DNA of 64,000 nucleotides from Gammaproteobacteria bacterium (GCA_003252455.1 QKED01000092.1:1-64000), one strand, 5' to 3'; positions 1 through 7,619 are shown, counted from the first letter of the stretch. Numbers and translations: made by a program. The notes: generated by a model not told the origin, from the sequence alone.

Positions 1-122
1 GCTGCATGCTGTACGACAAGATCCCGAGAATGCCGGAGGAGTGGTTACGGCCTCTGATGGAGAAATTCTCAGAGCTTATCTCAGCCCAGACCGTCTATAA
101 GCAAATTTTTGGCATTATTTGA
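1..122 (+). CDS. Partial hypothetical protein, C-terminal end
   Basis: An open frame enters from the left edge and stops at the TGA at 120-122. The visible 39 residues start CMLYDKIPRM and end YKQIFGII. I do not recognise the family. It lies in the AT-richer accessory tract left of the tRNA fragment at 2869-2915, so it is probably island cargo. The start lies outside the window. Confidence 0.4.
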   Translation, partial: CMLYDKIPRMPEEWLRPLMEKFSELISAQTVYKQIFGII

Positions 123-193
123 AAATATGAGGGGATGCCTGAGCTCTGAGTGATGAAATTAGTGAGCGGGCAGGATTAAAACCCATCAAAAAA

Positions 194-619
194 GTGATCG
201 AATATAATGGTGTAACGGTTGATTATGAATATCGTCGCGGGCAAATGGACCTAAAGAGCGTTTGCGCTGCGCACAATATAAATTCAAAGTCCTATGCAAA
301 GTGCTCTGCTACGGCGAAATCATTTTTTGTGGATGCGTGCGCGTATTTCAAGGCTAAGAAATCTGGAACTAACAGTATTCGACAACAAACGAGTCTATAT
401 TGCGGCGCCGCAGACAACTACATTGCTCAATACATAACTGGTGGCGATGTGGCAAGAGATACAGTAACCGTAAAACAACTTACTCCAACTGAGCTATCCC
501 GTGTCGAAAAACTACGTGAAGAGTGCTCGCTACTTACCCTCGAAGCCAAATATACTCCCGATGATTACAATCGGAGGCAGAGGAATAAGGTTTGCTCAGA
601 ATATAATTCCTTGAAGTGA
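194..619 (+). CDS. Hypothetical protein, accessory tract
   Basis: This 141-residue product (start VIEYNGVTVDYEYRRGQ) is lysine- and tyrosine-rich with four cysteines, and has no signal peptide or membrane segment. I do not recognise it. The GTG at 194 has no visible ribosome site. The frame stays open upstream to a stop at 140-142, and a CTG at 146 lies 11 bases after a GAGGGG at 129-134. That would add 16 plausible residues (LSDEISERAGLKPIKK), so the true start may be this rare CTG. The AT-rich codon use differs from the chromosome to the right. Confidence 0.5.
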   Translation: MIEYNGVTVDYEYRRGQMDLKSVCAAHNINSKSYAKCSATAKSFFVDACAYFKAKKSGTNSIRQQTSLYCGAADNYIAQYITGGDVARDTVTVKQLTPTELSRVEKLREECSLLTLEAKYTPDDYNRRQRNKVCSEYNSLK

Positions 620-725
620 CGATTGGGCTCACCGGCTGGCAAGGGCGGAGCGGCTTGGAGCATAGCGGGAAGCCGTGTAGCCTTTGGATGTCCGGTGTGG
701 ACCATTAATAGCCGCAATCCTCACT

Positions 726-1064
726 CTATTCATTTCCCAGTACTCTATTTTTTGGTGGAGTAGATAAAAGTTCCGCTAGGTAATTCCGTTGAACCATGGA
801 TTGCGGGTTATTGATGTAATTCCAGAAATTATTAGGTAACCAGCCGTTCGTGTTGTACTGCGTTGCTTCAACCAGGAGAAACCAAACTTCTCCGAGCCTG
901 CCGTGAAGAACGGAGGAGAGATCAGTAATGCTAAGCTTTGAAATCAGAATGGCTGTGCCGCTTATAGGAGAAACCCATGTTTCTATCGCCTGGGTATCGT
1001 TCAGAAGAAAAGTTACGTATTCTGACGTATAGACATTGTTCCAAGAGAATATGTATGCCTTCAT
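726..1064 (-). CDS. SinR/Cas2-like small protein, second gene of a two-gene unit
   Basis: The product has 112 residues. The N-terminus MKAYIFSWNN, a tryptophan after a helix (IETWVSP), a TAILISKLS strand, a helix and a VWFLLVEA strand follow the beta-alpha-beta-beta-alpha-beta pattern of SinR-like/Cas2-like ferredoxin folds (MKAY at the start, LLVVE near residue 70). This is a pattern reading, not an alignment. Its start overlaps the stop of the upstream membrane gene by 4 bases (ATGA), so the two are probably translationally coupled. A defence or toxin-like role is possible; nuclease activity is not shown. Confidence 0.5.
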   Translation of the reverse strand: MKAYIFSWNNVYTSEYVTFLLNDTQAIETWVSPISGTAILISKLSITDLSSVLHGRLGEVWFLLVEATQYNTNGWLPNNFWNYINNPQSMVQRNYLAELLSTPPKNRVLGNE

Positions 1065-1471
1065 TTTGAACTCCCTTCTTGAACGGCTTCTCCATCACCC
1101 AATGCTGGATTGAAAGCAGGGGCTTCTAGGGGGAGTTCTTCGGCTGTAACTGGCGCAGGCAAGCCAGTGCCAGTGATCATGTTTATTCTCTTAATTTCGC
1201 AGCGATATTCTTCGGATTGAAGGCGATCTGGATCTTTTATTGCAAACCTTGAGTAAGAATAAAGATAAAAAACAACGATCGATATTGAACAAAGAGAAAA
1301 TAGCCACAACAAGGGCTGGTTTTCCCTAAATAGCCACGCTGCTCCAACAAATATTGGTACAAGAAACAGAGTGGGAATGATTCCACTCATTGCTGTCCCT
1401 CGTTTGATCAAGGCATCTGCAGAATGTTGCAGTCCATGACCCCACGTTGTCATTTGTTCTCTGATATCCAT
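1061..1471 (-). CDS. Two-helix membrane protein, first gene of a two-gene unit
   Basis: The product has 136 residues. A short cytoplasmic-looking N-terminus (MDIREQMTTWGHGLQHSADAL) is followed by two hydrophobic helices at about residues 28-47 and 52-72, then a charged soluble tail rich in Pro and Glu. The two-helix layout resembles small 2TM effector proteins linked to defence systems such as SLATT-type proteins, but I cannot assign the family. It is coupled to the SinR-like gene at 726-1064. A 7-bp tandem repeat lies immediately upstream, where its promoter should be. Confidence 0.5.
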   Translation of the reverse strand: MDIREQMTTWGHGLQHSADALIKRGTAMSGIIPTLFLVPIFVGAAWLFRENQPLLWLFSLCSISIVVFYLYSYSRFAIKDPDRLQSEEYRCEIKRINMITGTGLPAPVTAEELPLEAPAFNPALGDGEAVQEGSSK

Positions 1472-1492
1472 AAGATCTCGAAATATTGTTTT

Positions 1493-1566
1493 ACGACTAA
1501 CGACTAACGACTAACGATTAACGACTAACGACTAACGACTAACGACTAACGACTAACGACTAACTA
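1493..1566 (+). repeat. Heptanucleotide tandem repeat (ACGACTA)
   Basis: About ten and a half copies of ACGACTA, with one ACGATTA variant. The array ends 20 bases upstream of the start codon of the divergent gene at 1061-1471, inside its probable promoter. Seven-base arrays can change length by slippage, which could alter promoter spacing. Confidence 0.9.
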
Positions 1567-1649
1567 AATGGCGTGAATGAAGTGTAGCGGAATTTGCGTC
1601 CATTTTGAGCGCCGTGTTATGTGTTTGTTCACTAACATTTAATTCAAAG

Positions 1650-1675
1650 CACCTAGCCGCGTGAACGGCTAGGTG
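1650..1675. terminator. Strong hairpin, probable bidirectional terminator
   Basis: A perfect 10-bp inverted repeat, CACCTAGCCG / CGGCTAGGTG, with a 6-base loop. On the plus strand it is followed by GGCCTTTT, and on the minus strand by CTTTG. It lies 45 bases after the stop of the small gene at 1720-1833, which it could terminate, and separates that gene from the membrane/SinR unit. Confidence 0.55.
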
Positions 1676-1719
1676 GGCCTTTTGCGCTAGAAGACAGAGG
1701 CCATCCTGCTTCCTATCCG

Positions 1720-1833
1720 CTACAAAAACATTGAGGCTATTGTTATAGCAATGCTGACTAGAGATACCAGAATTGAAATAACACCAACAATGTTATTGAT
1801 GGCGGTCGCCTGATTTTCATTGCCGTTTGACAT
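1720..1833 (-). CDS. 37-residue single-span membrane peptide
   Basis: A short gene with a very good ribosome site (TTTGGAGG, with four bases, TTGA/C region, before ATG). The product begins MSNGNENQATAINNIVGV and continues as one hydrophobic helix (about residues 15-36, rich in Ile, Val, Leu and Ser) to the stop, with no charged tail. Small hydrophobic peptides of this form can be toxins, membrane regulators or phage/plasmid accessory peptides; nothing here decides. It lies in the accessory tract between two hairpins (1650-1675, 2002-2032). Confidence 0.5.
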   Translation of the reverse strand: MSNGNENQATAINNIVGVISILVSLVSIAITIASMFL

Positions 1834-2001
1834 GTCAACCTCCAAATCATGGAGGGGGCATGCCAGAGACACTACTTCATAGACTCGACTACCACTACAC
1901 CCTACAGAATACTGCCGAACCTCTCTTGTATGAAGTATGCCTCCTGGCGGCCCCAGTTAAGGGACCGGATGTAATACATTTCACATGACGTGGTTTAAAC
2001 A

Positions 2002-2032
2002 GCTTACGAATTAATCTGATTAAATCGTAAGC
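2002..2032. repeat. Inverted repeat upstream of the small membrane peptide
   Basis: GCTTACGA at 2002-2009 and TCGTAAGC at 2025-2032 are perfect complements separated by an AT-rich 15-base spacer. It lies about 170 bases upstream of the gene at 1720-1833 and 90 bases beyond the end of higA, so it may be an operator or a weak higBA terminator. The rest of 1834-2120 shows no gene. Confidence 0.45.
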
Positions 2033-2120
2033 ATGATAACACCTGAACGGTAGCGTATGGGGGATAAGCGGTCAATCCAAGACTTAGGCCTAGACTCGTA
2101 GCTGTTCAGCCTACAAGAGC

Positions 2121-2408
2121 TTAAGCGGCTTTCAGTCGTTTGACGTGCAACTCACCTCGACGTTGCTCAGCATTCCAAAGGTCGTACTGTAGCTGTTGAT
2201 TTAGCCAACTCTCCGACGAAGTATTGAAGGCAATAGATAGCCTGACGGCCATCTCTGGGCTGACGCCTGCCCTGCCGTTGATGATGCTAGATAAGGTCTT
2301 GCGGCTTACGCCTAGTGCCTCGGCGGCGTCCTTTACAGTGAGCCCCAGCGGCTCTAAGCAGAGTTCTTTGATGATCTCGCCAGGGTGGGGAGGGTTGTGC
2401 ATTAGCAT
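2121..2408 (-). CDS. higA: HigA-family antitoxin
   Basis: A 95-residue Xre-type helix-turn-helix protein. The N-terminus [20 protein letters not shown] and the helix-turn-helix [32 protein letters not shown] are the HigA/VapI pattern, and the length fits. HigA neutralises HigB and represses the shared promoter. It lies 9 bases downstream of the toxin gene, in the usual toxin-first order of higBA. Confidence 0.9.
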   Translation of the reverse strand: MLMHNPPHPGEIIKELCLEPLGLTVKDAAEALGVSRKTLSSIINGRAGVSPEMAVRLSIAFNTSSESWLNQQLQYDLWNAEQRRGELHVKRLKAA

Positions 2409-2417
2409 AGCATCACC

Positions 2418-2696
2418 TCAGTGATAGTCTTCATAATCGACAATCTCGGCATGGTCACCGTTAAAGCGGAACGTGATACGCCAATTTCCGTTGACCTTGA
2501 CCGACCAGATATCGGCTCTGTCACCTTTTAGGGGATGCAGATCGAGGCCAGGGAGGTCCATATCACCAGGAGTGGTCGAGACGTTGAGGCGACCCAAAAT
2601 GAGCCGTAAGCGGCTGGCGTGGTTGGCCTGTATGCCCGCCTTCGAGCCTGTTTGAAAGAAGCGCTCTAGCCCTTTGTGCTTGAAGCTTAGGATCAT
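2418..2696 (-). CDS. higB: HigB-family mRNA interferase toxin
   Basis: A 92-residue RelE/HigB-type toxin that cleaves mRNA on the ribosome. It starts MILSFKHKGLERFF and has the family features of LHPLKGDR, VNGNWRITFRF and a DYEDYH end. The conserved Lys/Arg residues expected of the fold are present. It is transcribed first, followed by higA. Such pairs are common in islands, which fits its place just inside the tRNA scar. Confidence 0.9.
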   Translation of the reverse strand: MILSFKHKGLERFFQTGSKAGIQANHASRLRLILGRLNVSTTPGDMDLPGLDLHPLKGDRADIWSVKVNGNWRITFRFNGDHAEIVDYEDYH

Positions 2697-2711
2697 CCTC
2701 TGTCCTGATAA

Positions 2712-2732
2712 GCGTTACGTTACGCGTTACGT
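2712..2732 (-). promoter_or_regulatory. Candidate higBA operator
   Basis: The 20 bases upstream of higB contain overlapping direct copies of GTTACG (CGTTACGTTACGCGTTACG). They are positioned where HigA would be expected to bind. The assignment is by position and repetition only. Confidence 0.4.
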
Positions 2733-2868
2733 GCTTAAAAGTAGAGCCACCGGCACGAAGTGTCAACCAGTGACGACGCGCGCGGCATTAGATGCAACGC
2801 TCTGAACGTGAGGCGTGGTTAAATGGCTAATTTGAAAGGGCGTGAAATTTGGTGAACGGCTAGAACAG

Positions 2869-2915
2869 AATTCGTAATCAGTAGGCTGGAGGTTCGACTC
2901 CTCTTTGCGGCACCA
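2869..2915 (+). other. 3' tRNA-Thr(CGU) fragment, probable integration scar
   Basis: The sequence holds the 3' half of a tRNA: an anticodon-loop-like TTCGTAA with CAGTAGG, a T-arm GGAGG-TTCGACT-CCTCT, a 3' acceptor strand TTGCGGC, discriminator A and encoded CCA at 2913-2915. The 5' half is missing: the bases before it cannot form the D arm, the anticodon-stem partner or an acceptor strand GCCGCAA. A normal tRNA-type terminator follows directly. This is the arrangement left at the distal end of an element integrated in a tRNA 3' end, so the tract to the left is probably an island with the intact tRNA outside the window. Confidence 0.7.
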
Positions 2916-2923
2916 GACACAAG

Positions 2924-2955
2924 AAAGGCTTGCCACGTTGCGTGGCAAGCCTTTT
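2924..2955. terminator. Intrinsic terminator shared by the tRNA scar and the oxidoreductase operon
   Basis: A 14-bp perfect stem (AAAGGCTTGCCACG / CGTGGCAAGCCTTT) with a TTG loop, then TTTTG TTTTT on the plus strand and A-to-T tract symmetry on the minus strand. It lies 48 bases after the stop of the minus-strand gene at 3003-4691 and directly after the tRNA fragment, so it can serve both directions. Confidence 0.8.
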
Positions 2956-3002
2956 GTTTTTCTGCTGGGGCGCTGGGTCTTCGCGCGACTATAAAGTGAC
3001 CG

Positions 3003-4691
3003 CTAGAGATCCTCAGCCATCTGAATATACCCACACGGACACTCATGGGCGCAGAGCCCGCACCCCTTGCAGTAGTCGTAGTCGAAGACGTAGTGCGAGC
3101 CGTCGGAGGCGAACTCGCGGGTCTTGAGTACGGCGGAGTCGGGGCAGAGGGTCCAGCAGTTGTCGCAGGCGAGGCAGTTGCCGCACGAGAGACAGCGGTG
3201 GGCCTCGCCACGCACGGCCTCGGCGGAGATGCCGAGTTCGATCTCCTCGTCGCCACGGCGTTGCTCGGCGGGCAGCATCGGCTCGTCGGGGCGCGGGGCG
3301 TGCTCGTAGTAGTGCAGGTTGAGGGACTCGATGCCGATGATCTGCGCCATCGGCTCCTTCTCGGGGTTGGCCTCGCCACGGGCGTGGCGGTGCATGGCCA
3401 GGGCGGCGCGGCGCCCGTCGCCCACGGCGGCGGTGACGCTGCCGCCGCTCTTTTCGCGGGCGTCACCGCCGACGAAGACCCCTTCGAGCGGTGAGACGCC
3501 CCAGGTGTCGGCGTGGAAGTGGGCGGCGCGACCGAGCAGGGCGTGCATGCCGTCGGCGTCGAGCGCCTGGCCGATGGCGGGGATGATCTGGTCGACGTGC
3601 AGTACGGTCTCGGTGCCCTCGAAGGCGACGCGCTCGGGGCGACCTGCGCCGCGGTCGATCTTCTTCATGCGCACCATCTCGATGCCCACTACGCGCTCGC
3701 CGCGCAGGATCAGGCGGCGCACGCCGCGATTGGCGTGGATGGTGACGCCCTCCTCCTCGGCCTGGGCGATCTCGCGCGGGATGGCGCTCATGACGTCGAG
3801 CGGGTGGCCATCGCCGGGCAGGGATTGGTGGGTGATGAGGTGCACCTCGGCGGCCCCGGCGCGTTTGAGGATGCGCGCCAGGTCCACGGCGGTGTTGCCG
3901 CCGCCGATGACCGCGGCAGAGCGCACCTTGGGCACCACGCCGAGGGAGATCCAGTCGCGCAGCATGTCGAGGCCGGAGTGGAGGTCGCTCGGTACTACGC
4001 CGTCGATGCTCCACTCCTTGCCCTGCTGCAGGCCGGGGGCGACGAAGACCGCCTGGTAGTCGAGGCGCATCTGGTCGAGGTCGAGGTCGCGCCCGAGCTT
4101 CTTGTTGGGGTGGAAGTCGATGCCACAGGCGAGCAGGCGCTGCACCTCGGCGTCGAGCACCTCACGGGGCAGACGGTAGGGGGGCAGGGCGGTACGCAGG
4201 GTGCCACCCGCCTCGGGTAGCTGGTCGAACAGGTCGACGCGGTAGCCGAGGCGCAGCAGGTGGTAGGCGTTGGCCAGGCCGGCGGGGCCTGCGCCGACCA
4301 CCGCCATGCGCGGGGCGTCGGCCTTGGGGCGCTCCACCGGGTAGGCCCAGTTGTGGCGGATCGCCTCGTCGCCGAGCCAGCGCTCCACTAGGTGGATGGC
4401 GATGGGCTGGTCGTACTGGCCACGGTTGCAGGCGGACTCGCAGGGGTGGTGGCAGACGCGCCCGGTGGTGGCGGGCAGCGGGTTGGCGCTCACCAGGATG
4501 CGCCACGCCTGCTCGGGGTGGCCCTCCTCTAGTGCGGCGAGGTAGGCCTGGGCGTCTTCGCCTGCCGGGCAGACGCCGTGGCAGGGGGCGCTGGCGTGGG
4601 CGTGCTGGGGTTTTTGAACGCGCCAGGTGCCGGTGTGGTAGTTGAGCGAGGTGCCGGGGAGTGCGAAGTTGGCACGGGTCAGGATGGTCAT
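3003..4691 (-). CDS. NAD(P)H-linked flavoprotein/ferredoxin subunit of a 2-oxoacid:ferredoxin oxidoreductase
   Basis: The 562-residue product is a GltD-type flavoprotein fused to a two-cluster ferredoxin. The N-terminus has cysteine motifs of a GltD/DPYD Fe-S domain (CHGVCPAGED, VCHHPCESACNRG). An FAD fold follows (VVGAGPAGLANAYHLL, about residue 130), then an NAD(P) fold (AAVIGGGNTAVDLA, about 258). The C-terminal 80 residues have CLSCGNCLACDNCWTLCP and YCKGCGLCAHECPCGY, a PorD-like 2[4Fe-4S] module. It is the last gene of the porGAB operon, 21 bases after porB. It probably passes electrons between the 2-oxoacid oxidoreductase and NAD(P)H; the direction is unknown. Confidence 0.85.
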   Translation of the reverse strand: MTILTRANFALPGTSLNYHTGTWRVQKPQHAHASAPCHGVCPAGEDAQAYLAALEEGHPEQAWRILVSANPLPATTGRVCHHPCESACNRGQYDQPIAIHLVERWLGDEAIRHNWAYPVERPKADAPRMAVVGAGPAGLANAYHLLRLGYRVDLFDQLPEAGGTLRTALPPYRLPREVLDAEVQRLLACGIDFHPNKKLGRDLDLDQMRLDYQAVFVAPGLQQGKEWSIDGVVPSDLHSGLDMLRDWISLGVVPKVRSAAVIGGGNTAVDLARILKRAGAAEVHLITHQSLPGDGHPLDVMSAIPREIAQAEEEGVTIHANRGVRRLILRGERVVGIEMVRMKKIDRGAGRPERVAFEGTETVLHVDQIIPAIGQALDADGMHALLGRAAHFHADTWGVSPLEGVFVGGDAREKSGGSVTAAVGDGRRAALAMHRHARGEANPEKEPMAQIIGIESLNLHYYEHAPRPDEPMLPAEQRRGDEEIELGISAEAVRGEAHRCLSCGNCLACDNCWTLCPDSAVLKTREFASDGSHYVFDYDYCKGCGLCAHECPCGYIQMAEDL

Positions 4692-4712
4692 GTTGCTAGT
4701 GCTCCTTGTGCC

Positions 4713-5708
4713 TTATGCCCAGCGCTGGCCACCGCGATGCACGGTGTCAGAGCCCTCGGTGTCGAAGCGGTCGACCCCCTCGCCACGCAGGCCGTAGACC
4801 TCGATGTTGTGGTCGGCCAGGGCCTGGATGTGCTCCAGCTCCTCGGCGGCGCGGCTGTCGCCCTTGGCGAAGAGGTGGCGGAAGCGCTGTTGGCGCTTGA
4901 GGTACTCGGTAACCGGTACCTGCTGGCGGATCGGCATCACGCCGGTCAGCTCGCCGCGCTCCAGCTCGACGAGCGGGAAGAGGCCGGTCTGCACCGCCAG
5001 GCGCTCCACCTCGATCGACTCGTGGCCCTCGTGACCCCAGCCGAGCGGGCAGGGGGCGTGGATCTGGATGAAGGTGGGGCCCTCGATCTCCATGGCGCGA
5101 CGGATCTTCTTGCGCAGGTCCGAGGGGTAGGCGACCGAGGCGGTGGCGGCATACGGTGTGTGGTGGGCGGCGATGATCTGCACGATGTCCTTCTTCAGGT
5201 GGCGCTTGCCCATGCGCGCCTTGCCGGGCGGCGAGGTGTTGGTCATCGCCGCGTGCGGGGTGGAGCTGGAGCGCTGCACGCCGGTGTTCATGTAGGCCTC
5301 GTTGTCGTAGCAGACGTAGAGCACGTTGTGCTCGCGCTCCAGCATGCCGGAGAGGGCCTGAAAGCCGATGTCGAAGGTGGAGCCGTCACCGCCCATGGCC
5401 ACCACCTTGGTGGACTTGCCTTGGGCGCGCATGGCCGCCTCGATGCCGGAGGCGATGGCCCCGGCGTTCTCGAACAGCGAGTGCATCCACGGCACCCGCC
5501 AGGCCGACTCGGGCCAGGGGGTGGTGAAGATCTCCAGGCAGCCGGTGGCGTTGGCGACGATGATGTCGGGGCCGACCGCCTCGCCTACCAGGCGGGCGCC
5601 GAGGGCCTGGCCGCAGCCGAGGCAGGCGCGATGGCCGGAGTCGATGGCGTTAAAGCGCGGCTGCTTCTTGCGCAGCTCGGCGATGTCGATGTGCGTCTCA
5701 GTGGTCAT
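4713..5708 (-). CDS. porB: 2-oxoacid (pyruvate):ferredoxin oxidoreductase, beta subunit
   Basis: A 331-residue thiamine-diphosphate-binding subunit. It has a CLGCG cluster motif near residue 29, GCLEIFTTPWPESAW, and the thiamine motif GGDGSTFDIGFQAL followed by CYDNEAYMNTG about 25 residues later. The sequence is of the PorB type (GVQRSSSTPHAA, GPTFIQIHAPCPLGW). The enzyme interconverts pyruvate plus CoA with acetyl-CoA, CO2 and reduced ferredoxin. Pyruvate as substrate is inferred from overall similarity. It is separated from porA by 169 bases containing a repeat element. Confidence 0.9.
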   Translation of the reverse strand: MTTETHIDIAELRKKQPRFNAIDSGHRACLGCGQALGARLVGEAVGPDIIVANATGCLEIFTTPWPESAWRVPWMHSLFENAGAIASGIEAAMRAQGKSTKVVAMGGDGSTFDIGFQALSGMLEREHNVLYVCYDNEAYMNTGVQRSSSTPHAAMTNTSPPGKARMGKRHLKKDIVQIIAAHHTPYAATASVAYPSDLRKKIRRAMEIEGPTFIQIHAPCPLGWGHEGHESIEVERLAVQTGLFPLVELERGELTGVMPIRQQVPVTEYLKRQQRFRHLFAKGDSRAAEELEHIQALADHNIEVYGLRGEGVDRFDTEGSDTVHRGGQRWA

Positions 5709-5747
5709 GGATTCATATCCTGTGCTGTGTGCTCGCCGTGAAAATTC

Positions 5748-5873
5748 GCCACGGAGGCACGGAGGACACGGAGGTGTTCTTGAGATGAGTCGTTCATAGG
5801 CACGAGGTCCGAACGGTTCGCAGAGTCACGGAGCCGAGCAGAGAACTCGCTGTGTCCTCTGTGTCTCCGTGGC
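5748..5873. repeat. MITE-like palindromic repeat element between porA and porB
   Basis: The left end reads GCCACGGAGGCACGGAGGAC and the right end is its inverted, slightly diverged copy, so the 126 bases are bounded by terminal inverted repeats of about 25 bp. The same end sequence recurs at 26454, 44374 and 61492. No coding capacity. It splits an otherwise tight operon, so porB transcription must read through it. Confidence 0.75.
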
Positions 5874-5877
5874 GCAT

Positions 5878-7050
5878 TCACCGGTCTTCCTCCGGCAGCT
5901 TGTTCAGGTCGGCGTCGAACACGGCGAAGCGCAGCGGCGCGTCGCGCTCGGCCAGGGCGAGCAGCTCGGCGTAGCTCGACATGGGGATGTCGCGTCCGCC
6001 GAGGCCCAGGGCCACGTTGTGCACGCGCGGCGCGTCGGCCAGCTCGCTCATGGCCGCGCGCACCTCGGCGCCGACGATGCCTCCGGCACCGGGGGAGAGG
6101 GCGCGCTCGACCACGATGAGGTCGGTGAGCCCGGCCACGGCGGCCTTCAGCGCCTCCACCGGGAAGGGGCGGAAGCTGCGCAGTTTGATGAGCTTGGCGG
6201 CGGGCAGGTCGGTGCCCTCTTCGGCGGCCTCACGGAAGGTGCCGATGACCGAGCCGAGGGTGAGGATGCCGATGCGTGCATCTTCCGGCCCCTCCACCGT
6301 GAGCAGGCCACCGCTGCGGCGCCCGATGGCGGCGGCGAAGTCGGCGTCGACCTGTTCGATCACCGCCTGCGCCTTCTCCAGCGCCATGTGGTGCGAGTGG
6401 CGCGCCTCGGGGTAGAAGTCGGGCGAGAGCAGGGTGCCGAGGCTCTTGGGGTTACGCGGGTCGAGCTTGCGGCCAAACTCGAAGGGCGGCAGGAAGGCGT
6501 CGACCTCGGCCACCTCGGGGATGTCGATCCCCTCCAGGGTGTGGGTCAGGGTGAAGCCGTCGACGCAGACCATCACCGGCAACTCGGTCGCCTCGGCGAT
6601 GCGGAAGGCCTGGATGGTGGTGTCGACCGCCTCTTGGTTGTCGGCGCAGTAGAGCTGGATCCAACCCGCGTCGCGCACCGCCATGGAGTCCTGTTGGTCG
6701 TTCCAGATGGAGAGCGGCGAGGAGACGGCGCGGTTGGCGCAGGTGAGCACCAGCGGGATGCGCGAACCGGCGATGTTGTAGAGCACCTCGTTCATCAGCA
6801 GGATGCCCTGCGAGGCGGTGGCGGTGTAGGCGCGCGAGCCTGCCGCCGCGGCGCCGAGCACCACGGAGGCGGCGGAGAACTCGCTCTCGACGCTGACGAA
6901 CTCGCAGTTGAGCACGCCGTCGGCCACCAGCTTGGAGATGTTCTCGACGATGTGCGTCTGCGGGGTGATGGGGTAGGCGGCGACCACCTGCGGGCGGCAG
7001 AGTGCCACCGCGCGGGCGAGGGCCTGGGAGCCTTCGAGTGGCTGCATCAT
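5878..7050 (-). CDS. porA: 2-oxoacid (pyruvate):ferredoxin oxidoreductase, alpha subunit
   Basis: The 390-residue product starts MMQPLEGSQALARAVALCRP and has the alpha-subunit hallmarks AAYPITPQTHIVE, VSVESEFSAASVVLGAAAAG and SRAYTATASQGILLMNEVLY. It provides the pyrimidine-binding part of the thiamine site together with PorB. Its start overlaps the end of the gamma-subunit gene by 4 bases. Homodimeric PFOR-type enzymes are far longer, so this is the split heterotetrameric form. Confidence 0.9.
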   Translation of the reverse strand: MMQPLEGSQALARAVALCRPQVVAAYPITPQTHIVENISKLVADGVLNCEFVSVESEFSAASVVLGAAAAGSRAYTATASQGILLMNEVLYNIAGSRIPLVLTCANRAVSSPLSIWNDQQDSMAVRDAGWIQLYCADNQEAVDTTIQAFRIAEATELPVMVCVDGFTLTHTLEGIDIPEVAEVDAFLPPFEFGRKLDPRNPKSLGTLLSPDFYPEARHSHHMALEKAQAVIEQVDADFAAAIGRRSGGLLTVEGPEDARIGILTLGSVIGTFREAAEEGTDLPAAKLIKLRSFRPFPVEALKAAVAGLTDLIVVERALSPGAGGIVGAEVRAAMSELADAPRVHNVALGLGGRDIPMSSYAELLALAERDAPLRFAVFDADLNKLPEEDR

Positions 7051-7619
7051 GCGGCGTTCTCCTTCAGCCAGAGCCCGGCGGGCACGGCGGCGGCGGCCTC
7101 GTGGATCAGGCGGGTGTTGTTCTCCAGCACTGCGCCCTTGAATTTGTTGCCCAGCACGTTGGTCAGCGCCTCGGTGGGGAAGAGCCCGGTGAGGCTCAAA
7201 AAGGCGGCGAGCAGCGCGGTGTTGGGCACCGGGCGCCCGAGGTGCTCCTTGGCCAGCTGCGAGGCGCCGAGGGTGACCACGTTGGGCACGCCGCCGAGGC
7301 CGAGCTGCTCCGGGGTGCGCGGCGAGTTGATCAGGATGCCGCCGCCATCGAGCAGGCCGTCGGTGGTGCCGGGGACGTGCAGCAGGGCGTCGTCCTGGAT
7401 GATCAGATAGGCGGGGCGCAGCACCTGGCAGCGGCGCTTGATGGGGGCGTCGGCGACGCGCACGAAGGCCATCACCGGGGCACCGCGACGCTCGGCGCCG
7501 AAGTTGGGAAAGGCCTGGCCGTGGCGGCCAATCTCGAAGGCGGCCATCGCCAACAGGTTGGCGGCGACCACGTTACCCTGCCCGCCGCGCCCGTGGATGC
7601 GGATCTCGATAAGGGACAT
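7047..7619 (-). CDS. porG: 2-oxoacid (pyruvate):ferredoxin oxidoreductase, gamma subunit
   Basis: The 190-residue product begins MSLIEIRIHGRGGQGNVVAA, the typical gamma-subunit opening, followed by FGAERRGAPVMAFVRV, also conserved. It is the first gene of the operon porG-porA-porB-flavoprotein. The 185 bases upstream (7620-7804) must hold the promoter; I saw no clear -35/-10 pair there. Confidence 0.9.
   Translation of the reverse strand: MSLIEIRIHGRGGQGNVVAANLLAMAAFEIGRHGQAFPNFGAERRGAPVMAFVRVADAPIKRRCQVLRPAYLIIQDDALLHVPGTTDGLLDGGGILINSPRTPEQLGLGGVPNVVTLGASQLAKEHLGRPVPNTALLAAFLSLTGLFPTEALTNVLGNKFKGAVLENNTRLIHEAAAAVPAGLWLKENAA

Noticed and set aside
2763-2948. Minus-strand ORF reading CRKEESNLQPTDYEFCSS, and the similar frame 2819-3466
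   Set aside because: These are translations of the tRNA fragment and terminator, a well-known kind of false gene.
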